Source of the DNA: JBFWWP01 sp050246115
GTDB lineage: Bacteria > Planctomycetota > UBA8108 > UBA1146 > JAJFFE01
Direction of reading: 5' to 3'
DNA length: 64,000 bases
NCBI GenBank assembly: GCA_050246115.1
Contig: JBFWWP010000030.1
Location: 1 to 64,000 of the forward strand
Below the pieces are notes generated by a model. It saw only the letters and a program-made list of their open reading frames with translations, was not told where the DNA came from and did not search any database. Below are positions 1 to 8,775 of this stretch, piece by piece (within the stretch, counting starts at the first letter, position 1; every line of letters starts with the position of its first letter). Made by a program: the position numbers and the translations under genes.

Positions 1-460
1 CGGTGGGATGGCAGCGGGCGTTTTGGTGTGCCGCGAACGGGGATGTGCGCGGGCGATGCGGACAGGCTGTCCGCGCTCCCAGGGCGTGCCTGGGCGTTGA
101 AGGGGCGGTGGGGCTGCGGATGCGTCGCGGTGGTGAATGGGCGGATGGTGAAGAGAAGAGGGAGACGGGATTGCGCGCTCATGCGTTCAGAACGCTCGCC
201 AGCAAAGCGGGTGGCGCGGAAGGTGGCGAGGCGCTCGCGGGGCGGAGGTGGCTTGGCGCGGTGGGATGGCAGCGGGCGTGTGGGTGTGGCGCGAACGGGA
301 TTTGCGCGGGCGATGCGGACAGGCTGTCCGCGCTCCCAGGGCGTGCCTGGGCGTTGAATGGGCGGTGGGTCTGCGGATGCGTCGCGGTGGTGAATGGGCG
401 GATGGCGAAGAGGACCGGGGGACGGACTGAACGCTCCATGCGTTCAAAACGCCCACCAGC
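1..460. repeat. Two tandem copies of a dispersed ~257-bp repeat
   Basis: Two copies lie 257 bp apart. Each starts with a GGTGGGATGGCAGCGGGCG-like segment and carries a perfect 8-bp inverted repeat with a one-base centre (GCGGACAG-G-CTGTCCGC, at 58-74 and 315-331), then CTCCCAGGGCGTGCC and a GGATGCGTCGCGGTGGTGAA segment. Each ends near an ATGCGTTCA-AACGC motif (180-196 and 438-453). The palindrome and the GGATGCGTCGCG segment recur in three copies at 28.5 kb, so this is a genome-dispersed family. Open frames across it exist only because the DNA is GC-rich, and no gene is supported here. Confidence 0.85.
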
Positions 461-474
461 ACTCCCCGTCCTAG

Positions 475-1800
475 TCAGAACTCCTCGCCGAGGTCGCGGG
501 GCCAGCCATCGATCATGGGAGGTGCGTTGGGGTCGGCGGGAGGCCGGATGTGATCGAGCAGGGTGTCCTTCATGCGGTCGTAGACGATCCGGCCGTTGAC
601 GATGGTCCAGCGCACGAGGGTCTGGTAGTGGAGCAGGTCACCGTCGACCACGGCGAAGTCCGCGTCTTTGCCGACCTCGATCGAGCCCAACCGTCGATCG
701 AGACCGAGAACCCGCGCGGCGTCCAGCGTGATCGACCGAAGCGCGACGTCGGGCGGCAACCCGCCCCGCACGGCGAACGCCGCTTCGAACGGCAGGTTGA
801 AGAGATCGCGGCCGGCGCGACCGTCGAGACTGATGATCGCCATCTGAGGGACTACCGCGAACACGACGCCGCCTTCGTGCAGGCGCGCTGCGTTCTCGAT
901 GCACGACCCGCTGGCGGCAATCAACTCGGGCGCGGGGTCTCGCCGGATGCGCGGAGTGATGATCGCCCCCACGCCGGCACGCGCCATCTCGGCGGCGACG
1001 GCCCAACCCTCCTCGGCACCGTCTAAGACCAACGCGAACCCAAACTGCTGCGCGAGTTCGCAGTAGCCAGTGATCTCGGCCCACGTCGTGGCACTGCCCA
1101 ACGCAATGGCGCGTCCTTCGATCAGGTCGAGGTACTTCGAGTACTCACCGCGCAGCCAACCCTTATCCGGGGCCTTGCGTTGCGGATCCTTGGACTTCTC
1201 GCGCTCGTACTCGGCGAGTTCGGCCCGATAGGCCGCGACGCGCGTCATACCCTCGCGAACGCGTCGTCGGTCTTCGGGTCGCGAGTTCCGATACTCGAGA
1301 GGCTCGAATACCCGCTCGGGAATCACGTGCCCCTCGAGCGTGCCGGCGGTCAACTTGACGGCCACGTTGCCGGCCATCACCGTGGTCAGTCCGCCCGCGA
1401 GGCCGAGCGTCAGGTTCAGGGAGAACACGTCCGTCGAGTTCTGCGGATCGCGCTCGCCGACCAGCCCTCGACTGCGTACGGCGATCAACCCCGGGTACAC
1501 GTGGTGGCCGCGCGCGTCGACCCGTTCCGCGCTCTCCGGGATTTGCACGCGGCTGCCGATCGCATGGATCTTTCCATCCTTGACCAGCACGGTCGTTTCG
1601 CGGAGCACCGGCCCCGAGACCGTGTGGACCGTACCTCCTTCGATGGCCAGCCACGTCGGTGCCTGGGGGACGGGCGTCGCCGCGTCACCCTCGCTCGCCG
1701 GCGCCGCTTCACCGGTTGCGGCCGCCGGCGGTTCCACCGCGACACCAGGAACCTGGGCGAGAAGCAAACCCACCGCCGATAGCCAACCCCACAGCCTCAT
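475..1800 (-). CDS. Exported amidohydrolase-superfamily paralogue, metal ligands lost (gene 8 of 8)
   Basis: A 441-aa protein starting MRLWGWLSAVGLLLAQ, a signal peptide. The ATG at 1800 overlaps the upstream stop as ATGA, so I prefer it to the longer frame. The N-terminal beta-domain (TVLVKDGKIHAIG) and the C-terminal signature (AARVLGLDRRLGSIEVGKDADFAV) are those of COG1228/imidazolonepropionase-like amidohydrolases. At the HxH site it reads YPGLIAVRSRG, with no histidine. The later His positions are also missing (LVLDGAEEG), although an Asp remains in ISLDGRAGRD. A charged helix (RAELAEYEREKSK) is shared with its neighbours. It is probably periplasmic and non-catalytic. It is the last gene of the run, and its substrate or partner is unknown. 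Confidence 0.85.
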   Translation of the reverse strand: MRLWGWLSAVGLLLAQVPGVAVEPPAAATGEAAPASEGDAATPVPQAPTWLAIEGGTVHTVSGPVLRETTVLVKDGKIHAIGSRVQIPESAERVDARGHHVYPGLIAVRSRGLVGERDPQNSTDVFSLNLTLGLAGGLTTVMAGNVAVKLTAGTLEGHVIPERVFEPLEYRNSRPEDRRRVREGMTRVAAYRAELAEYEREKSKDPQRKAPDKGWLRGEYSKYLDLIEGRAIALGSATTWAEITGYCELAQQFGFALVLDGAEEGWAVAAEMARAGVGAIITPRIRRDPAPELIAASGSCIENAARLHEGGVVFAVVPQMAIISLDGRAGRDLFNLPFEAAFAVRGGLPPDVALRSITLDAARVLGLDRRLGSIEVGKDADFAVVDGDLLHYQTLVRWTIVNGRIVYDRMKDTLLDHIRPPADPNAPPMIDGWPRDLGEEF

Positions 1801-3167
1801 CGGCGCCCCCTCTCCCACACCACCGTACCGCCGATCATCACGCGGGTGACGCGACTCGCCGGGTCGAGCGGATCCCCGTCGAAGAACACGAGGTCGGCGC
1901 GCTTCCCCTTCTCCAGACTTCCGCAACGGTCTTCGATTCCCAAGAAGCGCGCCGGGTGCAGCGTCAATCCGCGAACGAGGGTCGCTCGCTCCACTCCCAC
2001 CCGCACCAGATCTGCGATGCCACCGCGCAACGCCTCGAAATCACTCGCGCCATCGCCTTCCGGCACGAACGAAACTTCGCAACCGCTGCGCACCAGGTCG
2101 CCGACGAGGTCGAAGCGAGTGACGGTTTCGGGTAGCTGGAACAACCTCGGCGCGAGCATCACCTTGGGGTGCAGCGCCGCCCATCGGTCGAGCACGCGCC
2201 GATGGTCAGGGCGCAGGTCTGGAGTGAGGTAGAACCGATCCGGCGAGAGCTCTGGATAGGCCGCGAGCACCTCCTCGAGGTGCACGAGATCCGACGGTCG
2301 CGACAGCTCGAACGCAACCTGCTGGCCGGGCTTCTTCTCCAACCAGTCGACGAAGAACTGAAGACGAGCGTCCGTGCTCGGGGGTACGAAGACGGTCTTC
2401 GCGCGATCGCTGGACGACGCCCCTTCCGTCGGCGCAGCCCCGGGCCCTTCCGCGCTCTGCGCGCCGCCTCCGGCGGGCTTCGCGTCACCCTCGGCGGGAG
2501 CGGGCGTCTGCTTCTTCTCCCACTCTTCTCGGGCCTTCGCGATCTTCGCGATCTGCTCCTTGGCCTTGGCCAGCGCGGTGCTCAACGTGCCCTTGTCGCT
2601 CGCGGGGTTCGCCATCGAGATGCGAAGGTAGGAATCCTCCAGCTTCTCGCCGGAACGCGCAGGTCCACCTGTCGAACAAATCGTGGCGCGACCCGGAATC
2701 CCAGCCCCGTCGGGGTAGAACGCGACGGTCGTGAATCCCCGCGCGAGGAGTTCGTCGAAGTCCACCTCGTCGGGGTAGATCTCGATTGCGGCACTGCGAT
2801 GCGACTGATTGCCCGAGCGCGCATAGCGTGGCAACGAGTGCCGCGTCCGCGCGAGCACCAGGCCCGGCATGACGTACTCGTCACCCGCCTCCAACCGCCG
2901 CGACCCGGCCGGCACTTCGACGTCACGATCGCCGACGAGCCGAATCTGCGCGCCATCGATGACGACCGTACCCTGCGTGAAGTCGACGCCCGCGGCCGTG
3001 ATCACGTGCTTCGCTCGGACGACCAAGAACCCGTCGGCAGCCGTCGCGCTCGGGCCCCCGGCGGCGGCGACCGCGATCCATGCTGCCCCGAATCGCCAGA
3101 CCCAGCTGCGTCCGGCTCCCGTCCGGCGACCATCGAACGCGAATGTCCTGCGGAATGTCTCGATCAA
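1797..3167 (-). CDS. Exported amidohydrolase-superfamily paralogue, metal ligands lost (gene 7 of 8)
   Basis: A 456-aa protein if translation starts at the TTG at 3167, which overlaps the upstream TGA as TTGA. The same arrangement is used by the next gene upstream. An in-frame start at 3227 would overlap that gene by 64 bp. The N-terminus has a signal-peptide-like core (WRFGAAWIAVAAAGG). The protein keeps the amidohydrolase frame (GTVVIDGAQIRLVGD, PARFLGIEDRCGSLEKGKRADLVFF). The metal site reads MPGLVLARTRHS in place of DxHxH, and no later His ligands are evident. A long Lys/Glu/Ala helix and a low-complexity Pro/Ala/Gly stretch interrupt the barrel near the middle. Likely a non-catalytic periplasmic paralogue. 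Confidence 0.82.
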   Translation of the reverse strand: MIETFRRTFAFDGRRTGAGRSWVWRFGAAWIAVAAAGGPSATAADGFLVVRAKHVITAAGVDFTQGTVVIDGAQIRLVGDRDVEVPAGSRRLEAGDEYVMPGLVLARTRHSLPRYARSGNQSHRSAAIEIYPDEVDFDELLARGFTTVAFYPDGAGIPGRATICSTGGPARSGEKLEDSYLRISMANPASDKGTLSTALAKAKEQIAKIAKAREEWEKKQTPAPAEGDAKPAGGGAQSAEGPGAAPTEGASSSDRAKTVFVPPSTDARLQFFVDWLEKKPGQQVAFELSRPSDLVHLEEVLAAYPELSPDRFYLTPDLRPDHRRVLDRWAALHPKVMLAPRLFQLPETVTRFDLVGDLVRSGCEVSFVPEGDGASDFEALRGGIADLVRVGVERATLVRGLTLHPARFLGIEDRCGSLEKGKRADLVFFDGDPLDPASRVTRVMIGGTVVWERGRR

Positions 3168-4456
3168 AACCGCCGCCCTTCCGAAGCCCGGTACTCGATA
3201 CGCCCCGAAATGATCGTGTACTCGCACGATGAAGTCGGGTTGACGGGGTCCCCCGTCCAGAGTCCGAAGTCGGCATCTTTACCGACCGCGATGCTGCCGA
3301 GCCGATCGTCGACTCCGAGCGCCTCCGCCGGAACGCGCGTCATGCCGCGAAGTGCCGGGTAGGGTTGCCAACCGAAGTAGCAGGCGGCCGCGGCCTGCGT
3401 CACGATCTCCTCCTGGGGAATCACCGGAGCGTCGGTGTTGAGTCCCAGTCGCTTCACCCCACCGGCCCACCACGCTGCGGCATGACCGACGAGCCGCCGC
3501 TGCCGGCGCTCGAACCAGAACTGTCGCGGCCCATTGATGGCGTAGACGTCTGCGCGCTCACGAACCAACGGCGCTGTCAGGAAGCCGTTGAAGGTGCAGT
3601 GATCCAACACCACGCGCAGGCCGAGCTTGTCGGTCAGCATGTCGAGCGTGGTCATCATCAACTGGTATCCCTGCGTGTGGACCGAGACCACGTACTCGCG
3701 CGCGAAGAGACCGCGAAAGTCTTCGAAGACCGGATCGAACTCGGGGGCGTCGGCGCGCTCACCGGTCTCGTAGCGACGCCACTCGTGCGCGTAGTCACGG
3801 GCCTTCTCGAGCGTCTGGCGGATGTTGTAGTTCTGGTAGGTGCGACCGGGCCGGAACCAGTAGTTCTCGGGGTTGCCGGCCTGCGCAATCTTGAGCGATC
3901 CCGGTGCCGCGATGATCTGCTCCTCGGGAGTCCGACCGGCCAGCTTCGCGATGGTACCGAAACCGCTCAGGTTGGTACCGCTGCCCGGGATCGTGAGCGA
4001 AGTGGTCACTCCGCCGGCGCGCGCACGCTCGAGGTTGAGGCTCTCGGGCTCGATCAGATCCATGGTGCGCAGGCCAGGATTCGTGAGGTACACCATGTCG
4101 TTGATCCCCCCTGCTGCGACCGAGTGGTTGTGACACTCGACCAGTCCAGGGACCAGCCACAAGTCGGGGGCGTTCACGACCTCGTAGCCCGCGGGCACGG
4201 CGATCTCGCGCGCTCGACCCAACGCCTCCACCTTGCCATCGCGCACGAGAACGATGGCGTTGTTGATGACGCGGTCGCCGTCGTCCATGGTCACGATCTT
4301 GGCGACGCGAAACGCCAGCGGCGGCGCCGGTTCACGCGCGACGACTGGGCGGCTCGTCGTCACACCCACGATGACCATCCACGACAGCACCAAGCCCCAC
4401 CGCGTTCGACGACGCGCGTTCGTGGTCGACCGGTTGTGAGTCCGCACCGAGTTCAA
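3164..4456 (-). CDS. Exported amidohydrolase with intact metal site (gene 6 of 8)
   Basis: A 430-aa amidohydrolase, and the only member of the run with a full set of metal ligands: H109-N-H111 in VECHNHS, H260 in SVHTQGY, H286 in LDHCTFN and D342 in LNTDAPV. The order and spacing fit the COG1228/imidazolonepropionase-like group. The N-terminus has a hydrophobic export segment (GLVLSWMVIVGVTTS). The start is TTG at 4456, overlapping the upstream TGA as TTGA. A helix KARDYAHEWRRYE corresponds to the charged helix of its paralogues. It is predicted to be a periplasmic metal-dependent hydrolase, perhaps acting on a cyclic amide or dipeptide bond. The substrate cannot be read from sequence. It is the best candidate for the active component of the cluster. 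Confidence 0.9.
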   Translation of the reverse strand: MNSVRTHNRSTTNARRRTRWGLVLSWMVIVGVTTSRPVVAREPAPPLAFRVAKIVTMDDGDRVINNAIVLVRDGKVEALGRAREIAVPAGYEVVNAPDLWLVPGLVECHNHSVAAGGINDMVYLTNPGLRTMDLIEPESLNLERARAGGVTTSLTIPGSGTNLSGFGTIAKLAGRTPEEQIIAAPGSLKIAQAGNPENYWFRPGRTYQNYNIRQTLEKARDYAHEWRRYETGERADAPEFDPVFEDFRGLFAREYVVSVHTQGYQLMMTTLDMLTDKLGLRVVLDHCTFNGFLTAPLVRERADVYAINGPRQFWFERRQRRLVGHAAAWWAGGVKRLGLNTDAPVIPQEEIVTQAAAACYFGWQPYPALRGMTRVPAEALGVDDRLGSIAVGKDADFGLWTGDPVNPTSSCEYTIISGRIEYRASEGRRF

Positions 4457-7302
4457 CGCTGCACCTCCTCTCCGCCGATCAGCACCCGCAGCACCCGTCC
4501 TCCGGCGAGAAAGGGATGTCCCTGGAAGACGACGACGTCCCCATCTTTGCCCGCGGCCAGGCTCCCGACTCGCGAGTCAATGCGAAACATCTTCGCTGGT
4601 TCCAGCGTCAGGGCAGCCAGCGCGCGGTCGGCGGCCATCCCCTGGGCAACCGCGTTGAGCGCAAACTGCGAGAGGTGCCGCGCACCATCCTCGGCGCCGC
4701 TCTGAAACGCCACCATCACGTCGTTGTACTGGAGAGTGACCCCGAGCAAGCGTGGATCCTCGAGGCTCGTGCGTCGCAGTGCCGACGGCAGCACCACGCC
4801 AACACCCGACTTGTGCAGGCGCGCGCCGTGCAAGCGTGCCCCTTCGGCGTCGAGTAGGATGATCTGCAGACCGAGTTTGTCGACCCCGTGATCGAGCACG
4901 GCGGCGACCTGCGCGGGCGTCGTCACGCGGATGAGGAGCGGGAGCTCCTTCTTCAACACCGCGCGCAACGGTTCGAGATTCTCGTCGACCGCCGGTGGCA
5001 GGGGCCGGCCGTCCGCCGCCCGTGAGTCTCTGCGGACACGAGTCTCGACCGGTGTCTTCGAGGTACGCTGTGCCTCGAAGTCCACCGTGAAACCCATCAC
5101 GCCCACCGTGCCCTTCATCTCGTCCGCTGCGGTGAGGCGTGCCTCCACGGTAGGAGGAGCCAAGAGGCCTGGGAAGTTCACTTCGATCGTGCCGCGCAGT
5201 TGATCTCCCGCTAGGGTGAGTAGGATCTTGTGCGGGATATCGATGCGCGGTTCGATCACCCGTCCTTCGACGGCGGCGCCCTTGAGCTCGAGCGTCATCT
5301 TGCCCGTGTACGGCTCTTCGAGAGGCCCCCCGGACGCGCGCCCCTCCCACACTCCCGACACCGGATCGCCGCTCTTCGGCTCCGGACTCACGGACTCCGA
5401 AGGTTTCTCGCCTTTCTGCCACGCCTCGAGTTCCTTCTCGTACTTCTGCCACGACTCGACGTAGCGCCGCGCGGCCGCTAATCGCGCATCGATGGTCTCG
5501 GCGATGGCGCCCGGATCGTCGCGCGTCAGGTCGAGAGCCAGAGCCGCAGTGGGAGCAACGACCCGCGCCGCGCGCGTTGCACCGACGGTCTTGACCGCGG
5601 ACACACGCGCGCCGCCCGGGCCGGAGGTGTACGCCGTGGTGAGGACCGTAGTCACACCGCCGCGCGCCACCCGCGTGCCCACGGCATCGGTAGCGCCAAA
5701 CAAGCGCGACGGATCCAACGACGCGGCCGCAGGTCCCCGGTCGCCCTCGAAACCGAGGTGACCGTAGGCATCCAGGAAGCCAGGACAGGCAAACCCGTCG
5801 GGACCCGCGTCGATCACGCGCGCACCGACTGGCTGCGCGACGGTCCGTCCCACCGTCACGATCTTCCCATCTTCGATGAGGATCTCGCCGGGCTGCAACT
5901 GACGCTCGGGATCGAGCCAGATGGTACCGGCGCGCACGACGACGGACGTGCTCTTCGGCGCCTCGAAGGCGAGCCGCCCGCCGACGTAGACGCGATCGAC
6001 TCGGCTGATGACCGCCAACGGATCCCCGTTGAGTACGACGAGATCCGCGTCCCTGCCCGGTGCCAGACTCCCGACGCGATCGTCGACGCCCAACACTCGT
6101 GCCGGTCCGCTCGTGATCGCGCCGAGTACACGATCGTGCCGCAGCCCGAGCCCGAACGCGCTCACGGCGACCATGCGCAGTTCAGCCGGTGAGCGCCCTG
6201 CCGGTGGGGCGAGCACCCAGTCGACGCCGGTGAGGCGAAGCAGATCCTCGAGGTCTCCGCGCAGCGCGTCCGGCGAAGTGCCGATGTCCCCTGCTCCCCC
6301 TTCGCTGTCGTAGCGAACACGCGGACGAACCACGAGCGGCACGCCCGCCCGACGCAGGGAGTCGGCTACCGGCTCGGCTTCCGCACCGCCGACCAGGTAG
6401 CCTCGTCGGTTCTGCGCGCGCAAGAACGAAACGCCGGCGAGCAGATCGGCTGCGCGATCCGCTTCGACTCGCACCGACGCCGAGCCCCGCCATAGGTCGG
6501 CGAGCGCCACCGAGTGGAGCAACAGGCGCTCGCGATGATCGCCACGTAGGGCGGCGTCAATGGACTCCCGCAGCGCCAGCAGTTGACCCAGTCGCGACTC
6601 GGGTCGCTGCGGTCGTGCCGGGGCAATCTCTTGATCGGAAGACGTCGGCACGGTCAGTCGCGCATCGAGCGGCGGTCGCAAGGCAGACTCTCCCAGCACG
6701 ACGCACAGCTCGCCGTCGCCGCGCAGCACTCGCTCGCTCGAGGGACCTGCAAGCTTGATCACGGCCCCTTGCCCGGGGATCAGGCGGTGATCTCCGGGGT
6801 TCAAGTGCACGGTCGTCACTCCGGCCGCGAGGAGCGGCCGCCAGTCGGCGAACCGGTCGAAACCGTCGATGGCGCGAAAGCCTGCGCCCGTGGACTCGGG
6901 GTCCGAGTGGCGACCTGCGAGATCGGTCGCCGCAGCCACGAAACCCGGAGCGACCGTCGCGTACGGCAACTCGATGCGCGGCACGTCGTCCGGGATCGGC
7001 GCCTCGGGTCCCAACGCTACGATGCGACCCTTGCGTACGACGATCCAAGCGTCATCGAGAACTGCTGGCCACCCGTCTGCCATGGGCAACACGCGGCCTG
7101 CGCGCAGGGCGAAGTCCCGACCGTGCGACTCGCCGTCGGCCAACTCCATCCCAGGCCACGCGTCAGTACCGAGTGCCGCCGGCGCGCCACGGGCCGGTGC
7201 TGGCGCCGCGTCCGCAGCGAGTGCTGGAATGAACGCCGCGCCCACGGTGATCGTCAATGCGATCGCGACAGGCATCGCTCGCAGGAACGAAACGCAAATC
7301 AC
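4453..7302 (-). CDS. Exported protein with two fused amidohydrolase domains, metal sites degenerate (gene 5 of 8)
   Basis: A 949-aa protein, about twice family length. The GTG start at 7302 overlaps the upstream TGA as GTGA. The signal peptide is SFLRAMPVAIALTITVGAAF. Domain 1 (about 64-448) has RIVALGPEAPI and ARVLGVDDRVGSLAPGRDAD. Domain 2 (about 453-949) has KIVTVG and AKMFRIDSRVGSLAAGKDGD. The HxH sites read APGFVAAATDL and CPGFLDAYGHL, so neither domain can bind metal canonically. Domain 2 carries a charged helix (ESWQKYEKELEAWQKGEK) and an inserted beta-rich module that starts at SGVWEGRASGG and contains KMTLELKG. It could be a scaffold or a substrate-binding subunit of the paralogue set. 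That role is inference. Confidence 0.87.
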   Translation of the reverse strand: MICVSFLRAMPVAIALTITVGAAFIPALAADAAPAPARGAPAALGTDAWPGMELADGESHGRDFALRAGRVLPMADGWPAVLDDAWIVVRKGRIVALGPEAPIPDDVPRIELPYATVAPGFVAAATDLAGRHSDPESTGAGFRAIDGFDRFADWRPLLAAGVTTVHLNPGDHRLIPGQGAVIKLAGPSSERVLRGDGELCVVLGESALRPPLDARLTVPTSSDQEIAPARPQRPESRLGQLLALRESIDAALRGDHRERLLLHSVALADLWRGSASVRVEADRAADLLAGVSFLRAQNRRGYLVGGAEAEPVADSLRRAGVPLVVRPRVRYDSEGGAGDIGTSPDALRGDLEDLLRLTGVDWVLAPPAGRSPAELRMVAVSAFGLGLRHDRVLGAITSGPARVLGVDDRVGSLAPGRDADLVVLNGDPLAVISRVDRVYVGGRLAFEAPKSTSVVVRAGTIWLDPERQLQPGEILIEDGKIVTVGRTVAQPVGARVIDAGPDGFACPGFLDAYGHLGFEGDRGPAAASLDPSRLFGATDAVGTRVARGGVTTVLTTAYTSGPGGARVSAVKTVGATRAARVVAPTAALALDLTRDDPGAIAETIDARLAAARRYVESWQKYEKELEAWQKGEKPSESVSPEPKSGDPVSGVWEGRASGGPLEEPYTGKMTLELKGAAVEGRVIEPRIDIPHKILLTLAGDQLRGTIEVNFPGLLAPPTVEARLTAADEMKGTVGVMGFTVDFEAQRTSKTPVETRVRRDSRAADGRPLPPAVDENLEPLRAVLKKELPLLIRVTTPAQVAAVLDHGVDKLGLQIILLDAEGARLHGARLHKSGVGVVLPSALRRTSLEDPRLLGVTLQYNDVMVAFQSGAEDGARHLSQFALNAVAQGMAADRALAALTLEPAKMFRIDSRVGSLAAGKDGDVVVFQGHPFLAGGRVLRVLIGGEEVQR

Positions 7303-8729
7303 GGGGCCCCCGCTCGATCGCCTTCGCCGCCGTCGCGCTTCGGTGCCGGCGCGACCGGCGCACCGCCCGATTCGGGCGCGGGAGCTTGCCCTCCCTCCCC
7401 CGCAGAGGCGCCGCCTCGCTCACCCCCGAACAACTCTTGCAGCCGTGGATCGCGAGCGCGGTCATAGGCCAACACGCCATCGATGTACGACCGGTCTACC
7501 CATGTCGTGAAGTCGAGTGGATCGCCGGTGAGGACCAGCACGTTCGCGACCTTGCCTACTTCGAGCGAACCCAGACGCGACTCGAGTCCGAGCGTACGCG
7601 CGGCGTCGATCGTGATCGCAGCCAACGCCGTCTCGCGCGGGATGCCCTCGCGCACCAGACGCGCCGCTTGATAGTTCAGGTAGCGCTCCGCGAGGCTCGA
7701 GTCGGGGTGCGGCTGCAGCGCGAACACCAAGCCGGCGTCGGCGATGACGCGCGGGATGAACACCTCGCGCAATTCCCCGGTGATCTGGTCCTCCCAACGA
7801 TCGACGAGATCGGCGGCGAGCACCACCGGACGCTTCGCCGCCGCCAGTTCGCGCACCGCGCGATAGGCATCGCCGGCAAGCACGAAAACGGTGCGGTCCA
7901 GGAAACCTTGGGTTCGCGCCAGGTCGATCGCGGGTTGTACGTCCGTCGCCGCACCACAGTAGACCCAAGCTCGCAGTCGGCCCTCGCGCAGCCTCACCAG
8001 ATTGCGGTGCGCGTCATCATAGTCGGCGTCGGTCAGGAGCGGCTTGCCGAGTCGTCGCGCCTCGGCCGGCCCAACGGTGAGCTTCTGCCCTTTGTCGCTG
8101 AGCGACTGCTCGTAACGCGTCTCGGCCAGGCGCTCCAAGTAGTAGTCGAGTTCCAGGAACGCATCGCGTAGCGTGGCCCGCTGCAGCATGCGGTCGGAAC
8201 CGCGCATCGGGGAAACGCAGATCTTCAACCCCAAAGCCGGCTCGACGGTCATGCTCGCGATCGTGCGGCCGATGGGACGCACGACCCGTGAGAGCCCGCC
8301 GATCACGCAGTTTTCGCCCTGCACCACATGCACCGTGGTGATGCCGTCGCGAAGTGAGTCTTCGAAGAACAGCCGCGACGGATCGATCGCGTCGTACACG
8401 TCGAGGAACGGCGCAACCGGGATGTTCTCGTTGGTGACGTCGAGGCCGCGGGCCGAGTGCGGGTCGATCATTCCCGGGAACAGCACCTTGCCGTCGAGTT
8501 CGATCTCCAGCGCGTCATACGGAATCGCCACTTCGGCGCCCACGGCCGTGATGATTCCGTGCTCGATGAGCACCGTGCCGCGATCGATCGTTGGACCGAC
8601 CACCGGAATGATCCGGGCACCGGTCAGAGCCAACTTCGGGGGCGGCGGCGCTGCCGAGGCCAAAGTCGTAGCGGTCAGCGCGAAGACGGTCCCGAGCGCA
8701 GCGCGCGCAAGCATCCTCATGAAAGCCAT
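7299..8729 (-). CDS. Exported amidohydrolase-superfamily paralogue, metal ligands lost (gene 4 of 8)
   Basis: A 476-aa protein starting at ATG 8729. A second ATG lies nine bases further in and gives the same signal peptide (MLARAALGTVFALTATTLASA). The family frame is clear: GTVLIEHGIITAVGAEV near the N-terminus and AARTLGLESRLGSLEVGKVANVLV near the C-terminus. At the metal site it reads FPGMIDPHSARG, which keeps a single His. No convincing later ligands are visible. The C-terminal 45 residues are Gly/Ala/Pro-rich low complexity. It is 46 bp downstream of the preceding paralogue and overlaps the next by GTGA. Probably periplasmic and catalytically inactive. Confidence 0.85.
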   Translation of the reverse strand: MAFMRMLARAALGTVFALTATTLASAAPPPPKLALTGARIIPVVGPTIDRGTVLIEHGIITAVGAEVAIPYDALEIELDGKVLFPGMIDPHSARGLDVTNENIPVAPFLDVYDAIDPSRLFFEDSLRDGITTVHVVQGENCVIGGLSRVVRPIGRTIASMTVEPALGLKICVSPMRGSDRMLQRATLRDAFLELDYYLERLAETRYEQSLSDKGQKLTVGPAEARRLGKPLLTDADYDDAHRNLVRLREGRLRAWVYCGAATDVQPAIDLARTQGFLDRTVFVLAGDAYRAVRELAAAKRPVVLAADLVDRWEDQITGELREVFIPRVIADAGLVFALQPHPDSSLAERYLNYQAARLVREGIPRETALAAITIDAARTLGLESRLGSLEVGKVANVLVLTGDPLDFTTWVDRSYIDGVLAYDRARDPRLQELFGGERGGASAGEGGQAPAPESGGAPVAPAPKRDGGEGDRAGAP

Positions 8730-8775
8730 CCTGTTCCAGGTGTCGCCTCTTGAACCGGCGTGTGTCTCACTCGGG

